Virus record (IMG/VR): IMGVR_UViG_3300020198_000012
Location: 1-64,000 of that record
From: a virus
Strand: one strand, 5' to 3'
Length of the DNA: 64,000 nt
Shown: piece after piece, positions 39,361-47,710 of the stretch
Layout: each line of letters opens with the position of its first letter
Position numbering within the stretch: position 1 is the first letter of the stretch
The notes under the pieces: model-generated
What the model saw: the letters and a program-made list of their open reading frames with translations, nothing else
The model's database searches: none
What the model was told of the DNA's origin: nothing
Made by a program: the position numbers and the translations under genes

Positions 39361-40178
39361 TGACTAGAAAAACCTATGAAGATAATATAGTTTATCTATT
39401 TGAAGTTCCTTATCAAACTATTAATGGAGAAGGAGAACATATAGGAAAACCTTGTATTTTCATTCGATTCCAAGGATGCACCGTTGGTTGTAAATGGTGT
39501 GATGCTATGGGAACATGGCCTGAGAAAAGAGGAGATTTAAAACTTGGCATTGCAATGACTAATAAAGAAGTTTGTGATTACATAGACCAACATTTTCCTG
39601 CAACTGTTAGGGTATGGATTACTGGAGGAGAACCAACAGAACACGGTTATGAAGCTTATTCTTTGGTAAAATATATAAAGAAAAATTCAATTACTAGGAG
39701 AATATTTCACTTGATTACTGCAGGAAAGAAATATGATGAAAAAATGCTTTATGAGTTTGATAAGATTACTATTGATATTAAACCTCCAAGCAGTGGAGCC
39801 ACTACACCAGAGGAATTCATTTCTTGGAGTATGGAAAATCCTGTTTTAAAAGGAAAAGTTGATTTTAAAATGGTAGTAGCCCCAACAGCTGAGGATATTA
39901 CTTTTGCTAGGAATAATATACATAGGTTACAACAATTTGGACGAGATATTACTGTGCAACCCTTGTATTGGTCGGAAGCAGAGGCCAGAACAAATAAAGA
40001 TTTATATAGTAAGGAAAATAAATTAAAGATGTTTGAAGAAAGATTTGCTACACCTAAAGGATGGGATTCTTATGCACAATTTGCTGAAGAGTTCTTAGGA
40101 ACTGTTAAATATCCTAATGTTAGAGTTCTTCCACAATTACATAAGATTTATTGGCCAGGAAAGTTGAGTGGAATTTGA
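39360..40178 (+). CDS. queE: 7-carboxy-7-deazaguanine synthase (QueE)
   Basis: 272 aa radical-SAM enzyme. QTINGEGEHIG (19-29) and C40-x3-C44-x2-C47 (CTVGCKWC) bind the 4Fe-4S cluster and SAM; WITGGEP holds the GGE motif; the ending VQPLYW...VLPQLHK is typical of QueE. It converts 6-carboxy-tetrahydropterin to 7-carboxy-7-deazaguanine, step three of preQ0 synthesis. Overlaps folE. Confidence 0.95.
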   Translation: MTRKTYEDNIVYLFEVPYQTINGEGEHIGKPCIFIRFQGCTVGCKWCDAMGTWPEKRGDLKLGIAMTNKEVCDYIDQHFPATVRVWITGGEPTEHGYEAYSLVKYIKKNSITRRIFHLITAGKKYDEKMLYEFDKITIDIKPPSSGATTPEEFISWSMENPVLKGKVDFKMVVAPTAEDITFARNNIHRLQQFGRDITVQPLYWSEAEARTNKDLYSKENKLKMFEERFATPKGWDSYAQFAEEFLGTVKYPNVRVLPQLHKIYWPGKLSGI

Positions 40179-40825
40179 AGAAAATATCTTCAAGTACTTA
40201 TAATTCATCAACTAGTGGATCATTTCCATTAACCCTTACATTTAGTGATAGTAATTCTGATTCTTTAACTTCTATTATTGAAAAATTAATAGAAAAAATG
40301 CATTGGCAAGATGATGATAATTTTGATGATACTCCTCAAAGGTTTACAACTTGGTTGAAAGAAAACCAAGGACTTTCTAAAGCGGATTGTAAAAGGAAAT
40401 CTATTGAAGATTTAAAGAAAAGGTTTGCTACAAAGAACCAACAGATGGTAGTTGTTGGACCTACAAAGACATTTTCATTATGTCCTCATCATCTTTTACC
40501 TATAGAATATGATTCTTGGGTAGGATATATTCCTAATAAATGGGCTGTAGGAATATCAAAGTTATCTAGAGTTCCTTTAAACTTTTCTCGATATCCCTTC
40601 ATTCAAGAAGATTATACAGAAGAAATAGCTGATGCTATTATGGAAAATCTACAACCAAAAGGTGTTATGGTGGTTGTTAAAGGAACACATAATTGTATGA
40701 GGATTAGAGGAGTAAAACAACCAGATGCAGTTACTATGTCTAGTGCTTTAAAAGGAGTATTCTTGAAACCTCCTAAAGGAAAAGATCCTAGATCAGAATT
40801 GTTAAAACTAATAGAGATTCAATAA
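40175..40825 (+). CDS. folE: GTP cyclohydrolase I (FolE)
   Basis: About 216 aa. Zinc site in SLCPHHLLP (C and two His) and HNCMRIRG (His, Cys), plus GISKLSR and the QE(D)YTEEIA segment, all standard for FolE type I. It opens GTP to dihydroneopterin triphosphate, the first step of preQ0 synthesis. TTG 40175 with GAGTGG upstream is preferred; TTG 40151 is also open. The N-terminal 35 residues are Ser/Thr-rich and unlike bacterial FolE. Confidence 0.93.
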   Translation: MKKISSSTYNSSTSGSFPLTLTFSDSNSDSLTSIIEKLIEKMHWQDDDNFDDTPQRFTTWLKENQGLSKADCKRKSIEDLKKRFATKNQQMVVVGPTKTFSLCPHHLLPIEYDSWVGYIPNKWAVGISKLSRVPLNFSRYPFIQEDYTEEIADAIMENLQPKGVMVVVKGTHNCMRIRGVKQPDAVTMSSALKGVFLKPPKGKDPRSELLKLIEIQ

Positions 40826-40965
40826 TGACTATTCTTATTTGTACTAATGTTGGTTGCGATGGTTTTGTCAAGGTTGATAAACCTTCAGATTTTGGAACTG
40901 CCAAATGTAATAAATGTGGTAGCGCTGTGTATGATTGGTTAAAGGCGGATAAACCTGATGAATGA
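40825..40965 (+). CDS. Zinc-ribbon mini-protein (46 aa)
   Basis: C6, C11, C28 and C31 (CNKCGSAV) form a zinc ribbon. TAATG overlap with folE and an eight-base overlap with the next gene. Confidence 0.6.
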   Translation: MTILICTNVGCDGFVKVDKPSDFGTAKCNKCGSAVYDWLKADKPDE

Positions 40966-41188
40966 TTATTGTGAACATATAAAGGCTTGCAGTGAATGCA
41001 AAAAGAAGCTTTGTATTTATTGTATAGAGTTTTGTAGCGGATGTCCTATTGAAGGATGTGAAAAATGTTATACAAAACATTTATTTAAATGCCCTGATTG
41101 TAGCCAATTATTGTGTCCTAATGAAACTAAAAAAGATGATAAAGGAATTGAAAGATGTCCTTCTTGTCATTTTCAAAAAGGGAATTAA
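40958..41188 (+). CDS. RING/B-box-like zinc protein (76 aa)
   Basis: Fourteen cysteines and several His spaced in C-x2-C pairs (CSEC, CIYC, CSGC, CEKC, CPDC, CPSC) suggest a cross-brace fold with two or three zincs. Just upstream of queC. In archaea such folds are usually protein-interaction modules rather than ubiquitin ligases. Confidence 0.72.
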   Translation: MNDYCEHIKACSECKKKLCIYCIEFCSGCPIEGCEKCYTKHLFKCPDCSQLLCPNETKKDDKGIERCPSCHFQKGN

Positions 41189-41191
41189 TTT

Positions 41192-41923
41192 ATGACAGAT
41201 TGGGGAAGAGATTCTTATGAAGTTTTAAACACTATAGAAGTTTTAAAGGCTAATGAACTTAATAAAAAAACCCTAGTAATACTATCAGGAGGAATGGATA
41301 GTGCTACTTGTCTCTACATTGCCAAAGTACTAGGAAGTGATGTATCAGCTATTAGTTTTAGTTATGGACAAAAACATTACATTGAAGTAAATTTTGCTAA
41401 AATATTAACAAGTAATCTTCGTATTAATCATGAAGTTGTTAAGATAGATATAGCTTCACATTTTAAAACAGCTTTAGGAAAAGACTCTCATGAAATAATT
41501 CCTTCAACCCCAACAGAAGGACAAGTTCCTGCAACTTATGTTCCATTTAGGAACACTATAATGCTATCTATAGCAGCAGGATATGCTGAATCTTGGGGAT
41601 TTGATAGAATTTTTTATGGAGCGAATATTATTGATTATAGTGGTTATCCTGATTGCAGACCAGAGTATATTAAAGATTTAAATACACTGATTAAGACTGC
41701 TTCTCCTAATAAGACTATTACTATAGAAGCACCAATCCTTTATTTAACAAAAGCTGATGTAGTCAAGCTAGGATCTGTTTTAGGTGTTCCTTGGGAATAT
41801 ACTTGGTCTTGTTATAGAGGAAGTACTACAGGAGTTCCTTGCAAAGCTTGTCCTTCTTGCTTTTATAGAGCAAAAGGATTTGAAGAAGCACAAATAAAGG
41901 ATCCACTATTGAAATATGAATAA
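41192..41923 (+). CDS. queC: 7-cyano-7-deazaguanine (preQ0) synthase QueC
   Basis: 243 aa. PP-loop ATPase motif SGGMDSAT at 32-39, the FSYGQKHYIEV substrate strand, VPFRNTIML and a C-terminal zinc cluster (WSCYRG, then PCKACPSC) are complete. It turns 7-carboxy-7-deazaguanine into preQ0 using ATP and ammonia, the final step before DNA insertion by the DpdA-like enzyme. Overlaps the nuclease gene downstream by eight bases. Confidence 0.96.
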   Translation: MTDWGRDSYEVLNTIEVLKANELNKKTLVILSGGMDSATCLYIAKVLGSDVSAISFSYGQKHYIEVNFAKILTSNLRINHEVVKIDIASHFKTALGKDSHEIIPSTPTEGQVPATYVPFRNTIMLSIAAGYAESWGFDRIFYGANIIDYSGYPDCRPEYIKDLNTLIKTASPNKTITIEAPILYLTKADVVKLGSVLGVPWEYTWSCYRGSTTGVPCKACPSCFYRAKGFEEAQIKDPLLKYE

Positions 41924-42605
41924 TTATGATTTAATTGTAGATTCTAGGGAAAAAATAAACACTTTTGAAGCTTTAAAAGCATATAATATACAATACACTA
42001 TAGAAGCCTTACCTGTGGGAGATCTTAAAGTTACTACTCCTGATGGTAGTGTTGTAATTGAAAGAAAACAAATGACCGATTTTATTGGATCATTGTTATC
42101 TGGAAGATTAGAAGAGCAAGCTAGAAAACTAGCTAATGAAAAATGTCCTGGGTTGATATTAACAGGATCTTTTCAAGAGTATAGACAACATGCAAAAACC
42201 ACTAAATTAACAACTGACCATGTAATAGGGGCAATAGCTTCTTTGGTAGTTAAATATGGGTTAAGGTTTGTTATTTGGATACAAAGTGCTGAAAATAAAC
42301 CTCATGCTACTGGAATAGCTGTAGCTGCAAAGATTGCTAAAAAGATAGCTGAAGGAAAGCTAGATCAAATACCTGATAGAAGATTAAAGAAGAAAACAGA
42401 TAATCCGCAAAGAGAGATTGTTTCTCTTATTTGTGGAGTTCCTTGTGTAGTAGCTGAGAATCTTTTAAAGAAATTTGGATGTATTAGGGCTATTATGGAT
42501 GCAAAGGACGAAGAATTGTTAGAAGTAGATGGAATGGGAAAGATAAGGATTGCTAAGATGAGAAGATTGTTAGGAGATGACAAAAATGACAAAAACATTG
42601 AATGA
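41916..42605 (+). CDS. XPF/ERCC4-family structure-specific nuclease
   Basis: 229 aa. D9-SRE at the N-terminus, GDL at 35-37 and VIERKQMTDF at 47-56 give the GDx(n)ERKxxxD nuclease signature; residues 170-220 are a helix-hairpin-helix pair (VPCVVAENLLKKFGC and LEVDGMGKIRIAK). Such enzymes cut branched DNA in archaeal repair and replication-fork processing. Likely resolves viral recombination or replication intermediates with PolB and Sak4. Confidence 0.93.
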   Translation: MNNYDLIVDSREKINTFEALKAYNIQYTIEALPVGDLKVTTPDGSVVIERKQMTDFIGSLLSGRLEEQARKLANEKCPGLILTGSFQEYRQHAKTTKLTTDHVIGAIASLVVKYGLRFVIWIQSAENKPHATGIAVAAKIAKKIAEGKLDQIPDRRLKKKTDNPQREIVSLICGVPCVVAENLLKKFGCIRAIMDAKDEELLEVDGMGKIRIAKMRRLLGDDKNDKNIE

Positions 42606-42930
42606 ATTTGTTATATATGAAGCTGTAGGAGAGAAACTTCCTTTAATAATAGAATCTACCAAAGTTCCCACAAAGAAAGCTATCTTAGTTGAACATAAAG
42701 TTTGGTCAGAGAACACTACATTAACTCCATTATCAAAAGATATGGCAAGTGAACTAGCAAAAAGACATGCTAATATTAGAATCCTTGTAGATACTAAATG
42801 GGATCCTGTAAGGATGTTTATAGCTTCTTTTGAAGGTAAAGTAGAATCATATAATAGAAAAAAGGATTGCTTTTGTTTATCTTCTACCAGTGGACCTAGG
42901 ACAAATATTATTGATTGGTATGAAATTTAA
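42586..42930 (+). CDS. Uncharacterised protein (114 aa)
   Basis: Not recognised. ATG 42586 is preferred to 42577 since TTAGGAG lies nine bases upstream of it. Beta-rich second half (KVESYNRKKDCFCLSS) may be a small OB-like barrel. Overlaps the nuclease gene. Confidence 0.65.
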   Translation: MTKTLNEFVIYEAVGEKLPLIIESTKVPTKKAILVEHKVWSENTTLTPLSKDMASELAKRHANIRILVDTKWDPVRMFIASFEGKVESYNRKKDCFCLSSTSGPRTNIIDWYEI

Positions 42931-43121
42931 TGGTTAATCATTTAATGAGGTACAAAGGCCAAAGAGGATTGGAATATAAATCCTCTCTCTCAAAAGGTAT
43001 CTACCCAAAGTGTGGACAGATTGGTTATATACAATTATGGTATAGTTGTTTAGGTAGCTATTGTTTTTCAGCAGCACATGTAGGTAAAAGACGAAGGTCA
43101 AAATATCGCAAATCGCGATGA
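42930..43121 (+). CDS. Basic small protein (63 aa)
   Basis: Very basic, with three cysteines (C28, C40, C45) and an Arg/Lys C-terminus; starts on the last base of the previous stop (TAATG). Could bind nucleic acid. No family recognised. Confidence 0.58.
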   Translation: MVNHLMRYKGQRGLEYKSSLSKGIYPKCGQIGYIQLWYSCLGSYCFSAAHVGKRRRSKYRKSR

Positions 43122-43148
43122 ACAACAATAAAGAGGTGTTGGTTTTAA

Positions 43149-43418
43149 ATGGAAGATAAAGAACAATTTCAAAAAGATTTAGTGAAAGAAATAAAAAAGG
43201 AATTAGAAAAAGATAAAGTACCTGATTTGTCTTTCTTGTTCGATGATAACTATATAGCAAATCTCAACGCTGCTGTATACTTGAGAGAGAGAGAAACAAG
43301 TAAAATACTAGGATTACATCTTGTATGGGCTGATGGTACTGAATTAATAATTACCAATCCTAAAGGAGTTGGTATACAAGTGATTAATAAAAATGGATCT
43401 ATACAACGCTATCCTTAA
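43149..43418 (+). CDS. Uncharacterised protein (89 aa)
   Basis: Not recognised. Charged helical N-terminus (residues 1-26) then a beta-rich half. AGAGGTG upstream. Overlaps the MCM-like gene by 26 bases. Confidence 0.68.
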   Translation: MEDKEQFQKDLVKEIKKELEKDKVPDLSFLFDDNYIANLNAAVYLRERETSKILGLHLVWADGTELIITNPKGVGIQVINKNGSIQRYP

Positions 43419-44577
43419 CGAATTAGAAAAAAGAAAAATTACCCATGTTAAAGAATTTGCACCGTTTTATATTTCATCAATAGGAACACATATTTTTAAT
43501 ATTGTAAATCAAAAAAAGAACATATGGACTTCTTCAGCAGGAACTGTTAATACTAGACAGCATATTTTAATGGTTACTGTGCCTGGATTTGGTAAATCCT
43601 TTATGTTGAAACAATTTTTAGACAAAGAGATATATTCTATAGTTAAAGGAACTGCAGTACCTGCCAGTTTTGAACAGAATTTTACAGAAGCAGGATTAAT
43701 AGGTTCTATTTCTAGAGGACCTGGTGGAGAAATACAAACACATTATGGACTGGCATATAAAAAAGGAAATAATATAATAGGAGTTGAGGAATTTAGTACA
43801 GTTACCAATGCAATGAAACAAGATTATAATATGAATCTTGACACTTCAATGTTAACTTTACTAGATAGTGGAGATGTAATAAAATCAATGTCTGCTGGAT
43901 CAATAGAATACAAAACTAATTTAACCATGTGGGCAGGAGTACAACCTGGAAGATATAACCTTTCTTCAGGATTAGGTAGAAGATTTGTGTTCCTAGTATT
44001 TGTGCCAACGTGGGAAGATATATTAGCCTTTAGAAAGGCTAGCAGAGAAGCTGATGGAATAGTAGTAGATCAATTAAGGTTGACACAGTTAAAGAAAGCA
44101 ATAGATATTAGAGTGGCAGAGATTAATAATCAATTAACAGAAATAGAGTTTAATATGGATTTTTATAAAGAAATGGATAGATTAAATGTAATGCATTATG
44201 AAGAAATGATTTATAAAAGATTAGCTTTAGGATATTGGTTAATGAAAGTGTCATATCCTAATGGAAAATTAATAATTGGAGTTGATACTGAGTTGAAGAG
44301 AATTATAAATTTAGAACATGGGTTTAGAAAAAGAATAAAGAAAGGTACTGATTTAGACCAAGTTAGAGCTGTTGTTAAAGGAAGAAAAGAAGTAGCCTTT
44401 GAAGATTTAATTTCATTGTTACTAGACTTTTCAATGGATGAACAAATGGCTAGAAACTTGATAGCTACTTTGATAGCTTTTAAAGAAATAAAAATAGAAG
44501 AAAGAACTGATGGAAAATGGGTTATTCCTGTAGGCAGGAATAGCTTTAAAGAATATAAAACTGGTATAACTCCTTAA
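43393..44577 (+). CDS. MCM-like AAA+ helicase core with C-terminal winged helix
   Basis: 394 aa. Walker A VPGFGKSF at 63-70, Walker B NIIGVEEF at 127-134, sensor region AGVQPGRYNL and arginine finger GLGRRF at 193-198. TEAGLIGSI and the following G-LAYKKGN stretch parallel the TxAGL-S and LA(D)GG parts of MCM. The MCM N-terminal DNA-binding/zinc region is absent; the last 70 residues resemble a winged helix. It is probably the viral replicative helicase loaded at an origin, working with PolB. Last rightward gene before the convergent boundary. Confidence 0.83.
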   Translation: MDLYNAILNELEKRKITHVKEFAPFYISSIGTHIFNIVNQKKNIWTSSAGTVNTRQHILMVTVPGFGKSFMLKQFLDKEIYSIVKGTAVPASFEQNFTEAGLIGSISRGPGGEIQTHYGLAYKKGNNIIGVEEFSTVTNAMKQDYNMNLDTSMLTLLDSGDVIKSMSAGSIEYKTNLTMWAGVQPGRYNLSSGLGRRFVFLVFVPTWEDILAFRKASREADGIVVDQLRLTQLKKAIDIRVAEINNQLTEIEFNMDFYKEMDRLNVMHYEEMIYKRLALGYWLMKVSYPNGKLIIGVDTELKRIINLEHGFRKRIKKGTDLDQVRAVVKGRKEVAFEDLISLLLDFSMDEQMARNLIATLIAFKEIKIEERTDGKWVIPVGRNSFKEYKTGITP

Positions 44578-44603
44578 AAAATAGTTATATTTTTTTTAAT
44601 AAA

Positions 44604-44646
44604 AAACAGGGTAAAGAAGGATAATCAAAATTATCCCTCTCTGTTT
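44604..44646. terminator. Hairpin at the convergent gene junction
   Basis: AAACAG (44604-44609) and CTGTTT (44641-44646) flank an inner stem GGATAAT/ATTATCC (44619-44625 with 44630-44636, loop CAAA). A T-run at 44590-44597 precedes it on the + strand. The position between tail-to-tail operons suggests it ends transcription from both sides. A second stem AGAGGAA/TTCCTCT overlaps the next gene end. Confidence 0.6.
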
Positions 44647-44660
44647 GTTATAGAGGAAAC

Positions 44661-44957
44661 TTATTCCTCTTCGGTTCTTGAAAATATACCCTTTAACTTT
44701 GCAAGGATTGTGTTTGCTTTATTACCAATAAAGCTGGCACCAATAACTTGTAATACTATTGGAATAGCATTATCTTCGGAAATTGGTTCTCCAAATCCAT
44801 TTACAATTACTAATCCTGCTATTGAAGCCAATCCTACAGAATATAGAAATTTCTTCCACTGCCATACTGGCTCGTCTTGAGCCACTGCAGCTAATCCAGA
44901 AACTACTACACCTGTTCCACTGGCCAGTATAATTGGGTATACAATTGTTTCTAACAT
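44661..44957 (-). CDS. Holin-like membrane protein (98 aa)
   Basis: Two hydrophobic segments (about 5-25 and 38-54), a third weaker one (65-80), and a charged C-terminal tail (RTEEE). Small size, glycine/alanine-rich spans and the last place in the virion operon fit a holin or another envelope-permeabilising protein. No lysis enzyme is adjacent, so this remains inference. Confidence 0.62.
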   Translation of the reverse strand: MLETIVYPIILASGTGVVVSGLAAVAQDEPVWQWKKFLYSVGLASIAGLVIVNGFGEPISEDNAIPIVLQVIGASFIGNKANTILAKLKGIFSRTEEE

Positions 44958-44961
44958 TGTT

Positions 44962-46431
44962 TTATCGCCTCTTATCGATCGATTGTTCTTCGAGTCGTTT
45001 TAATATTCCTTCGATAATATCAGTCATCGACAGGGATCTTGTTCTCATTTTTCCTGTCTCTGTGCTTTCTAGAGAGATTGATACATTTTGCTGTGTAGCA
45101 GATATGTCCATCACCCTAAAGCTACCATTTAATTGTTTGCTTGGCTGTGATATCTTTATGATATCACCCGATTCTAAACTGAATCGGACAAATTGATTAT
45201 AGGGAATTTCTCCTTTGATTTTAGGAGATGGGTTTTGGAATTCATCTAGAAGAGCATTAGCTACACCATCGACTTGTCCTTGAGTGCTCAAGGAATTATC
45301 AACGATAGTCTTCTCGTAATTATATCTTAAAACTGTTGATGTCGTGGATTGACTTTCTATTTGCTGTTCCGAGGATAATTTTTTACCAAGGAGGTTAATT
45401 GTATTTGCAAACTCATCTGTGGATACATTAGGGACGGAGGTAACAACTATATCTAAATCATCGTCTATTGTTTTTCCTTTTGTCCCCATATAAACTTTAA
45501 ATTCTTTATTATCAAACCAAACATCCTTTCCTAAAATCTCTCCTAGGATATGTAAAGCATCAAAATGGTTCTTCCAGGTAATTGTTCCAGTAATATTATT
45601 AGTAGGAAAACCGTCTGCTAGTTTCCAGGTCATTCCTGAAGGCATATCCTCGTTAGCAGAATCTAAGATTTGTTGAGCTGCTTCTTCTACAGTAATTTGG
45701 TATTGCTCTTGGCTGTGTATTTCTAAGTCAATGTTTGGATCTACATCGGTGATATCAATACTACCGTCAACAGCATCAGGATTACCATAATAAATATAAA
45801 AGTCAGTATCTGCATCAGGAGATACTCTTGCAGCTTCAAAATAGAGGTCTAATGCCCCTGTTCCTGAAGTATATGATTTTCTTTCGTGATTAACCAGGGT
45901 AATACCATCTTTTTTAGTTATTCTAAAATCAAACCCGTTGCTTTTGGCATGGTTCTTAAATCCTGTGTTACTAGCAACATTAAGCCTTAATGTAATATCA
46001 GTTTGCTCTGCATTAATATCTTTAGGTTTGGTGTGTATTAATCTTCTATATTTCCATGCACTGTTGTACCAATTTTCAGTAGTGTAAGTAATTTCTTCTT
46101 CTCCATCTACTCTAAAAACTTTCCTGGTTAAATGGAAGGATAATTCACAAACCACTAAAGTAATATCATGATCATCTAACGATTTTTCACAAACTATTCC
46201 ATGGAAAGGTTTTAAGAAAGGAACAAAAACCTCTCGTTCTATTAAAGCATTAGCTCTGCCAAATTCATCATTAGGTATAGAAAAAACAAACTCTGTTAGT
46301 TTATTCAACTTATCAATATATTTCCAATTAAAAAGGCTATTAAATTTAGCTTTTTCTTTATATGGTTGTTGACCTACTATTCCTACAGCATCTGCTAATG
46401 AATACTTTAAAGTATATGTTAAAGTTGACAA
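44962..46431 (-). CDS. Tail-tip/baseplate protein with inserted DUF2341 domain (489 aa)
   Basis: Residues 1-120 and 225-489 look like a tail-hub/baseplate protein of siphoviruses (IPNDEFGRANALI; late DIIKISQPSKQLNGSFRVMDI, typical of Gp37/Gp44-like hubs). Residues 121-222 are a DUF2341 module (WYNSAWKYRRLI ... DFYIYYGNP), a beta-sandwich often in surface proteins, which may bind host glycans. The first ten residues recur in the 37-aa gene upstream. Coiled C-terminus. Confidence 0.78.
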   Translation of the reverse strand: MSTLTYTLKYSLADAVGIVGQQPYKEKAKFNSLFNWKYIDKLNKLTEFVFSIPNDEFGRANALIEREVFVPFLKPFHGIVCEKSLDDHDITLVVCELSFHLTRKVFRVDGEEEITYTTENWYNSAWKYRRLIHTKPKDINAEQTDITLRLNVASNTGFKNHAKSNGFDFRITKKDGITLVNHERKSYTSGTGALDLYFEAARVSPDADTDFYIYYGNPDAVDGSIDITDVDPNIDLEIHSQEQYQITVEEAAQQILDSANEDMPSGMTWKLADGFPTNNITGTITWKNHFDALHILGEILGKDVWFDNKEFKVYMGTKGKTIDDDLDIVVTSVPNVSTDEFANTINLLGKKLSSEQQIESQSTTSTVLRYNYEKTIVDNSLSTQGQVDGVANALLDEFQNPSPKIKGEIPYNQFVRFSLESGDIIKISQPSKQLNGSFRVMDISATQQNVSISLESTETGKMRTRSLSMTDIIEGILKRLEEQSIDKRR

Positions 46432-46450
46432 GTAGGTACTCTTTTATTTA

Positions 46451-46639
46451 TTAAGCTGGTCTTGCATGATTGCAGTGAGGACAAGTAACTGAATTATCAA
46501 TTACTGGAGCTTCTACGAATTCTTTTTTACAAGCTTCGCATTTTGCTGTTTGAACAACATTATATTTCCTACTAGTCCTTGTAGACCTGGGAGACTCTGT
46601 TGTGAAACTTACCTCTCTCTCTGTATTATCTTTTACCAT
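46451..46639 (-). CDS. Zinc-ribbon protein in the tail operon (62 aa)
   Basis: Ser/Thr/Arg-rich N-terminus followed by CEACKKEF and CPHCNHA, a C-x2-C pair ribbon (residues 34-37 and 53-56). AAGGTGATT ribosome site upstream. Possibly a small virion or assembly protein. Confidence 0.65.
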   Translation of the reverse strand: MVKDNTEREVSFTTESPRSTRTSRKYNVVQTAKCEACKKEFVEAPVIDNSVTCPHCNHARPA

Positions 46640-46648
46640 ATAATCACC

Positions 46649-46762
46649 TTATTTTAGAATAACATACACCGTTTGTGGAAATTCATAGTTGAAACTAGGT
46701 CTTTCCCTTGCTGTGATGCTTTCATCTAATTGGTACTTTAGTGTGTAAGTTAAAGACGCCAT
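46649..46762 (-). CDS. Small protein duplicating the tail-hub N-terminus (37 aa)
   Basis: The start LTYTLKYQLDE is nearly the same as the first residues of the 489-aa hub (LTYTLKYSLAD). It begins two bases after the upstream stop and fills the gap exactly, so it is probably real. It could be a remnant of a duplicated hub gene or a separate peptide with the same assembly tag. Confidence 0.6.
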   Translation of the reverse strand: MASLTYTLKYQLDESITARERPSFNYEFPQTVYVILK

Positions 46763-46764
46763 TT

Positions 46765-47343
46765 TTACCTAAATACATATGCATAAGTAATTGTAGCTGT
46801 TTGTGCACTGGTAACTGTAGCTGGGCTTGCTAATTTTCCTATAGCAAACAAGTCTCCTGTTTCATCAGGTCCCCAAAACACTGCCAATTTTCTTATAGTA
46901 AATGGTCTGGTATATTCTGTGGACGGAATAAATGTTTCTAAAATTATTTCAAAAGGAGAACTAGTATTTCTAGAGGCTGCGGTTATTGCTAGCCTATTAG
47001 CAGTAGAAGGAGGAGTTTCTGTGTCAGTGTCACCTAGAGCGGGTTCAGTATTTCCTGTATCTGGTTCCATGTATGAAAGTTCAATATTGGTTGCTTCATC
47101 ACCAATTAAAATATCTCCAATGTGTTTTATTGCAACATTAGGAATAATGTTATAACCACGATAGGTTTTATCACCTTTTTTTGAGTCATGAACAACAATT
47201 TTAATAGTTCCATATCTTCTAATAATCCCTAGTTTAACTCCTAGTGTAAAGGCTATTAAAGCTATTTTACCTGGTAATTTATCTAGAAATTTATGACTAG
47301 AAGGAAATGATAATCTTTCTTTATGATGAATATTTATAGGCAT
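46765..47343 (-). CDS. Tail-fibre-like structural protein (192 aa)
   Basis: Beta-rich, with a repeated Thr/Ala/Ser composition and the pattern DATNIELSYMEPDTGN...LGDTDTETPPS, a layout common in short tail-fibre or virion-surface proteins. Contains a hydrophobic stretch near residues 25-40. No catalytic motif. Part of the tail-tip gene block. Confidence 0.68.
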   Translation of the reverse strand: MPINIHHKERLSFPSSHKFLDKLPGKIALIAFTLGVKLGIIRRYGTIKIVVHDSKKGDKTYRGYNIIPNVAIKHIGDILIGDEATNIELSYMEPDTGNTEPALGDTDTETPPSTANRLAITAASRNTSSPFEIILETFIPSTEYTRPFTIRKLAVFWGPDETGDLFAIGKLASPATVTSAQTATITYAYVFR

Positions 47344-47344
47344 T

Positions 47345-47710
47345 TTATAACTCCTTTCTTGTTAGTTCTACTAATATACAATCTTTCTCACAAGTTTTAA
47401 ATACTTTGGGTAATGGTGTTCTCAAAGTCCATGTAGTTTTACAAATTGAGCATTGTCCTTTAGCTAGATGTATATAATTCCAACAATTTACACAATAACA
47501 ATAGCGATTATATTTTATTTTCCATTTCTGTAATATAGGCCAATTAATGAAAAGATAAGGTTCTTCTTTGATTTTAAATCTAGACAAATACCCAATCAAT
47601 CCTACCTTATTCCAATGTAATTCTACTTGTTGGCATCTATCACACCAATATGTTTGTAATGCGATTTGTCCTATGATGAATTGTAAGAGTTCTCGTAGCA
47701 TTTTAGTCAT
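47345..47710 (-). CDS. Multi-zinc protein in the tail block (121 aa)
   Basis: Cysteine pairs CDRC, CVNC, CSIC and late C-x3-C (CEKDC) suggest two zinc ribbons. Overlaps the adhesin-like gene upstream by eight bases. A virion-associated or assembly role is inferred from position only. Confidence 0.68.
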   Translation of the reverse strand: MTKMLRELLQFIIGQIALQTYWCDRCQQVELHWNKVGLIGYLSRFKIKEEPYLFINWPILQKWKIKYNRYCYCVNCWNYIHLAKGQCSICKTTWTLRTPLPKVFKTCEKDCILVELTRKEL

